From Treponema sp. UBA1233 (GTDB taxonomy: Bacteria; Spirochaetota; Spirochaetia; Treponematales; Treponemataceae), in assembly GCA_002309305.1 (NCBI GenBank), contig DBWR01000016.1:14757-39040 (forward strand): 24,284 nucleotides of DNA. The letters run 5' to 3'. A program made the position numbers and the translations under genes. The notes under the pieces are model-generated. The model was not told the origin of the DNA. It saw only the letters and a program-made list of their open reading frames with translations, and made no database searches. Position 1 is the first letter of the stretch. Each line of letters begins with the position of its first letter. Shown here piece by piece: positions 20,686-24,284 of the stretch.

Positions 20686-23433
20686 ATGGAAGTAAATGTG
20701 AACTCTAAAAACAACTACACACTTGTATCAGTAAAGCACAAAAAGTTGAATGAAACAATCAAATCAGTTTTCCTTTTGATTCTGGCCACATTCGCCATGG
20801 TCTTTTCATCATGCGACGGAGTTCTCTTTGAAACCAAAGAAGAGGTTGAAGTCCAGATTTACGACACCGAAAAAGAAGAAGAAATCACAAAAGACACGAC
20901 AATAGCCCCCAACTACGGCTGCCTTATCTTTACGGCTCCCGAAAGCAGTCCAATTGAAATGCCCCTGTCCTTTGTGCTGAGCATAGACATAAACGGAACC
21001 ACTTACACGGAAACCCTGTCACAAGGCCAAACAGTGGTAATAAACAACATCCCCGCCGGAAAAATCTACCCGGTAAAATGCTCCGCAATGACTCAAGACG
21101 GAAATCTGTTTGCAGCAGGCAGTGCAGATGCAAAGATGACAGCCGGCAAAATCAACCCTCTGGACCTTGTGATGACCAGGATGGATGGAGGCTCTGATCC
21201 GCTTCCAACAACCGTTACCGTCACGTTCAATTCCAACGGAGGAAGCTCGGTTGCTCCACAGACCTTTACAAGGGGAGGCAAGGCAACACAACCTGAGGAT
21301 CCGACGAAAGAGAACACGACATTCCTTGGCTGGTTTGAGGACCTGACAAATGAAAATGCGTTTGATTTTAATACGGAAATAAATTCCGACAAAACCCTGT
21401 ATGCAAAATGGCAGGGCTATCCCGTCATCTCATTTGATACACATGATGGAAGTTCAGTAGCATCCCAGAGCGTACCTAGTGGTGGCAGGGCGTCACGTCC
21501 AGAAGACCCGACAAAAGAAGGATATACCTTCCTTGACTGGTACATAAGCACTACAAGCACGGTACCATTCAATTTCGACACTCAAATAACAGAAGACATT
21601 ACCCTCCACGCAAAATGGGAGGCATATCCAGTCGTGACCTTTGATTCCAACGGAGGAAGCTTCTCAGGAAATATCAGTACAATAACCCAGACCGTAGCAA
21701 AGGGAGGCAAGGCGATACAACCATCAAATCCAACGCGAGAAAACTATACTTTCCTGGGATGGTATGAAAGCAAAACAGGTGGAGCAGAATTCAATTTCAA
21801 CACTGCAATAAATGCAAACAAGACTCTGTATGCCAGATGGGAGCCATACCCAGTCGTAACCTTTGATGCTAACGGAGGAAGCTTCACTGGAAATACCAGT
21901 ACTATAACCCAGTCCGTAGCAAAGGGAGGATATGCGACTCGACCAACAAATCCAACGCAAGAAAACTATACATTCCTGGGATGGTATGAAAGCAAAACAG
22001 GTGGAACAGCATTCAATTTCAACACTGCAATAAATGCAGACAAGACTCTGTATGCCAGATGGGAGGCGTATCCAGTCGTAACCTTTGATGCTAACGGAGG
22101 AAGCTTCACTGGAAATAATACTACAATAACCCAGACCGTAGCAAAGGGAGGATATGCGACACGGCCATCAAATCCAACGCGAGAAAACTATACATTCCTG
22201 GGATGGTATGAAAACCAAACAGGAGGTACAGAGTTCAATTTCAACACTGCAATAAATGCAGACAAGACTCTTTATGCCAGATGGGAGCCATACCCAGTCG
22301 TAACCTTTGATGCCAACGGAGGAAGCTTCTCTGGAAATACCAGTACAATAACCCAGTCCGTAGCGAAGGGAGGCAAGGCGACACGGCCTGAAACTGATCC
22401 AGTGAAAGAAGGATTTACTTTCCTCGATTGGTATGAAGAGGCAACATGTGTAACACCATTTGATTTTGACACTGCAATAAATGCGAACAAGACTCTGTAT
22501 GCCGGATGGGAGAATGCAGGCACATTCCATGGAACGACTTACCATGTACTGGAAGAAGCAGACGGAACCGCTGGACCTGATTGGACATACGTAGAATTCG
22601 GAGACTGGCCGCAGACCATCAAGGCTGATGATGTGACAGTCGATGAGTCAATATCCACTGAAGTCGGCATGTTCACCTACTATATGGGAAGTGACGGTGC
22701 ATGGTATGCAAAGATAAAGGAGAATGCATACAGTACCAGTTACGAGTATTCTAATGGTACAACTGTAAAGGAATCTTATGCGAACAGCTATAAATACTTT
22801 AAGGTGGAGCCGATAAAATGGCGCGTGCTTACGGCCAACTACAGCGGAAAAAAGCTCCTGCTTGCGGAGAATATCCTTGTAAATGGTGCGTTTTATGATC
22901 TGGAATTGAACAGAAGTGGACCAATTTATCCGAGTAACTATAAGGAAAGCCGTGTCCGTGCATATCTGAATGGTATTTCTTACAATAAAAAAGGGACATC
23001 CAATTCAGATTTTCTTGGTAAGGGATTCTTGCAGACTGCTTTTTCAGAAGAAATACGTTCTTTGATCGAGGATACGCTTGTTAACAACAGTTATTTTTGT
23101 GACAGTACTACAGATAAGCTTTTCCTTTTGAGTCTTGATGAAGTTTTGAAAACAAACTATGGATTTGCAACTAATAATCAAGGAGGCTTAGGAAACTCTA
23201 GGATTCGCCAGACTACAGATTTTGCCAAGGCAAGTGGTGCAGAACAGAATACAACCACAGGCTACGGTGGTAAATGGTGGACTCGCACTCCTGATTGGGA
23301 AGATTATGAGGACGAAGATAATGAACTTAGGGAATATGTAGAGTCTGTAGATTACGATGGCAAGGCGAACCAATGTTCTGGTGTTTCTTTCACTACTTAT
23401 GGTGTAGTTCCCGCTTTGTGCATAGATAATTAA
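20686..23433 (+). CDS. Surface lipoprotein with six InlB-type (Listeria-Bacteroides) repeats and a DUF6273-like C-terminal domain
   Basis: The 915-residue protein has a lipoprotein signal after a 25-residue basic N-terminal stretch, with the likely lipidated cysteine at C43 (MVFSSC). Residues 50-176 are a beta-rich domain. Residues 177-610 are six repeats of the InlB B-repeat/Flg_new type, with VVTFDANGGSF...VAKGG...P..PT[RK]E.YTFLGWYE...FNFNTAINA.KTLYARWE. The third to sixth repeats are nearly identical at DNA level with a 222-base period. Residues 611-915 resemble DUF6273 (VEFGDWPQT, IKWRVL, SRVRAYLNG, WWTRTP, GVVPAL). Such proteins are thought to be surface or adhesive proteins; the ligand is unknown. 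I chose the ATG at 20686 because it has GAGGT six bases upstream; an in-frame ATG at 20638 has none. The gene is divergent from the zinc-ribbon operon. Confidence 0.85.
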   Translation: MEVNVNSKNNYTLVSVKHKKLNETIKSVFLLILATFAMVFSSCDGVLFETKEEVEVQIYDTEKEEEITKDTTIAPNYGCLIFTAPESSPIEMPLSFVLSIDINGTTYTETLSQGQTVVINNIPAGKIYPVKCSAMTQDGNLFAAGSADAKMTAGKINPLDLVMTRMDGGSDPLPTTVTVTFNSNGGSSVAPQTFTRGGKATQPEDPTKENTTFLGWFEDLTNENAFDFNTEINSDKTLYAKWQGYPVISFDTHDGSSVASQSVPSGGRASRPEDPTKEGYTFLDWYISTTSTVPFNFDTQITEDITLHAKWEAYPVVTFDSNGGSFSGNISTITQTVAKGGKAIQPSNPTRENYTFLGWYESKTGGAEFNFNTAINANKTLYARWEPYPVVTFDANGGSFTGNTSTITQSVAKGGYATRPTNPTQENYTFLGWYESKTGGTAFNFNTAINADKTLYARWEAYPVVTFDANGGSFTGNNTTITQTVAKGGYATRPSNPTRENYTFLGWYENQTGGTEFNFNTAINADKTLYARWEPYPVVTFDANGGSFSGNTSTITQSVAKGGKATRPETDPVKEGFTFLDWYEEATCVTPFDFDTAINANKTLYAGWENAGTFHGTTYHVLEEADGTAGPDWTYVEFGDWPQTIKADDVTVDESISTEVGMFTYYMGSDGAWYAKIKENAYSTSYEYSNGTTVKESYANSYKYFKVEPIKWRVLTANYSGKKLLLAENILVNGAFYDLELNRSGPIYPSNYKESRVRAYLNGISYNKKGTSNSDFLGKGFLQTAFSEEIRSLIEDTLVNNSYFCDSTTDKLFLLSLDEVLKTNYGFATNNQGGLGNSRIRQTTDFAKASGAEQNTTTGYGGKWWTRTPDWEDYEDEDNELREYVESVDYDGKANQCSGVSFTTYGVVPALCIDN
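21628..22515 (+). repeat. Near-identical 222-bp tandem repeats inside the surface lipoprotein gene
   Basis: Repeat starts at the CCA of P-V-V-T-F: 21628, 21850, 22072 and 22294, each exactly 222 bases (74 codons) apart. Two more diverged 207-base repeats precede them (from about 21214 and 21421). Long identical DNA blocks between units mean copy number can change by recombination without frameshift. Confidence 0.9.
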
Positions 23434-23502
23434 GAATGCATAATTCATAATGCATGATTGAGATTAATAATTCTTAATTATGCATTATGAATTCTTAATT
23501 GT
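23427..23502. repeat. A/T-rich inverted repeat between convergent genes
   Basis: The arms contain AATTAAGAAT, TTCATAATGCAT and their complements, arranged as inverted and direct copies of TTAAGAAT, ATGCAT and TTCAT words. The segment starts at the stop codon of the surface lipoprotein and covers the last codons of the Rpn-type gene (LRIHNA). It can form a long A/T hairpin, possibly a bidirectional terminator, and it resembles dispersed A/T intergenic repeats of gut bacteria. Confidence 0.65.
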
Positions 23503-24284
23503 TCTGCAAGTTCCTTTACTTTTTCCAGTGTAAGATTTGTAATTTTGCATACTTGCTCTACCGACAGATTCATCTTGAGGGCATTTTCAGCGGCTTCAAT
23601 GGCTTTCTGGGAGGAACCTTGAGCCAGACCGGCAGAGAGACCATCTTCGTAGCCGTCCTCACGGCACACCCTCTTGAATTCTTCCTCATCATACTCCGTC
23701 AAACTCATTGCCGTCACCTCTTCCTTCTGTTCCTTGAAAAATCCGCCCAGCAGCTTTTCCCTTATCGCCCATTCCATGGCTTCCTCGACCGCCGCCTTTT
23801 TGTCCATGCCGGACTTCCTGTTGTCCTTTATCCTGTAAACGTACCTTATGTAATCATACAACGCTTTGCAATTTTTTTGAAGTGGTTCATTGCATTTTGG
23901 GTTGATGTTTATTACATCCGCCGTCCATTCAAAATCCCCTGACTTGTCCTCATTCATGAATGCATCCGACAGCTTCATTTTCCATCTGCTCTCTTCATCT
24001 TCATTGCCGTTGTAGAATACAATGAATTTGGGCGTAGGGATCCTTACAAGCTTGCTGCTTAAAAGGCTCCTGTTCATCTTTGTAAGGTAAACCTGGTAGA
24101 GCTGAGAGAAATACATTAGCCCCCTCAGAGGCATGTTTGGATTGTGCGTTGACTGCTGCTCATAAAGGTTCATTTCTGAATCCACGAGAAATGATACGTC
24201 ATTATGCATTGTAATGTAAATGACATTCTCTATCGTGTTGACTTCCAGTGCATCTGGATCCGTGTAGCTTGTGTTGTTCAAAGC
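23478..24284 (-). CDS. Rpn/PD-(D/E)XK nuclease-family protein, C-terminal part (N terminus outside the window)
   Basis: The frame is open to the right edge. The first residues ALNNTSYTDPDALEVNTIEN match the middle of the family, where NAL.. normally follows ~30 N-terminal residues, so the true start lies beyond the window. The TTG at 24281 is an internal leucine codon. The segment DVSFLVDSEMNLYEQQSTHN holds the PD-(D/E)XK-like active-site residues (D, then E-x-Q), followed by PNMPLRGLMYFSQLYQVYL and KFIVFYNG. The C-terminal quarter is charged and helical (EDGYEDGLSAGLAQGSSQKA, then two helices). Rpn proteins are annotated as recombination-promoting nucleases or transposase-like; they are often multi-copy. 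The last codons lie in an A/T-rich inverted repeat. Confidence 0.82.
   Translation of the reverse strand, partial: ALNNTSYTDPDALEVNTIENVIYITMHNDVSFLVDSEMNLYEQQSTHNPNMPLRGLMYFSQLYQVYLTKMNRSLLSSKLVRIPTPKFIVFYNGNEDEESRWKMKLSDAFMNEDKSGDFEWTADVININPKCNEPLQKNCKALYDYIRYVYRIKDNRKSGMDKKAAVEEAMEWAIREKLLGGFFKEQKEEVTAMSLTEYDEEEFKRVCREDGYEDGLSAGLAQGSSQKAIEAAENALKMNLSVEQVCKITNLTLEKVKELAEQLRIHNA

Noticed and set aside
21214..22515. CRISPR-like or satellite array
   Set aside because: The repeats are 207-222 bases, in frame and encode InlB-type protein repeats.

Overview
The window looks like a chromosomal segment of a host-associated spirochaete, most likely Treponema. This is inferred from gene content: spirochaete-style signal peptides and lipoboxes (ending ..FSQ, ..SAQ, ..FSSC), beta-barrel-like envelope proteins, a LolA-RodZ-RimO cluster, an InlB-repeat/DUF6273 surface lipoprotein and an Rpn-type PD-(D/E)XK protein. 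No rRNA or other species-level marker is present, so the genus is an inference. Most genes are ordinary chromosomal genes. The accessory signals are concentrated at about 14.4-15.7 kb and 20.5-24.3 kb.

Layout. 1-3823 (minus) is a tight operon, lolA-rodZ-rimO-uvrD/pcrA, behind a good promoter; the helicase runs off the left edge. 3.9-6.2 kb holds two divergent paralogues of a predicted outer-membrane barrel protein on either side of a short ribosome hibernation factor (hpf). The second barrel gene overlaps a lipoprotein metallophosphoesterase. 7.1-9.4 kb (minus) holds tRNA-Thr(CGU), a DUF4097-like lipoprotein, rpmB, a small membrane protein and a zinc-ribbon Nudix hydrolase. 9.5-13 kb holds comM/yifB (plus), tRNA-Leu(CAA) (minus) and a recQ that lacks the winged-helix domain (plus). 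13-14.35 kb is a DUF1015 protein (minus). 14.5-17.7 kb (plus) holds a secreted protein with eight 21-residue repeats, a small DUF4870-like membrane protein and rpoN (sigma-54). 17.7-20.5 kb (minus) is a two-gene operon: a zinc-ribbon membrane protein and a double-TPM-domain YgcG-like protein. 20.7-23.4 kb (plus) is a 915-residue lipoprotein with six InlB-type repeats. The right edge carries the C-terminal part of an Rpn-type PD-(D/E)XK protein (minus).

The most unusual signal is a pair of intergenic elements (3897-4000 on minus, 15445-15549 on plus). They align without gaps over an 89-nt core at about 83% identity (hand count). Several of their differences are paired compensatory changes that preserve two helices, as expected for a structured RNA or a mobile hairpin repeat. 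Both copies lie in the same direction as their neighbouring genes and end in a T-run. Other points of interest: three tandem dyad repeats of 23-24 bp between the divergent zinc-ribbon and surface-lipoprotein promoters; several start codons placed 6-7 nt after a -10 box with no Shine-Dalgarno sequence (apparently leaderless mRNAs: rpoN, nudix, DUF1015, first barrel gene); and a G8 tract in the comM/nudix promoter region.
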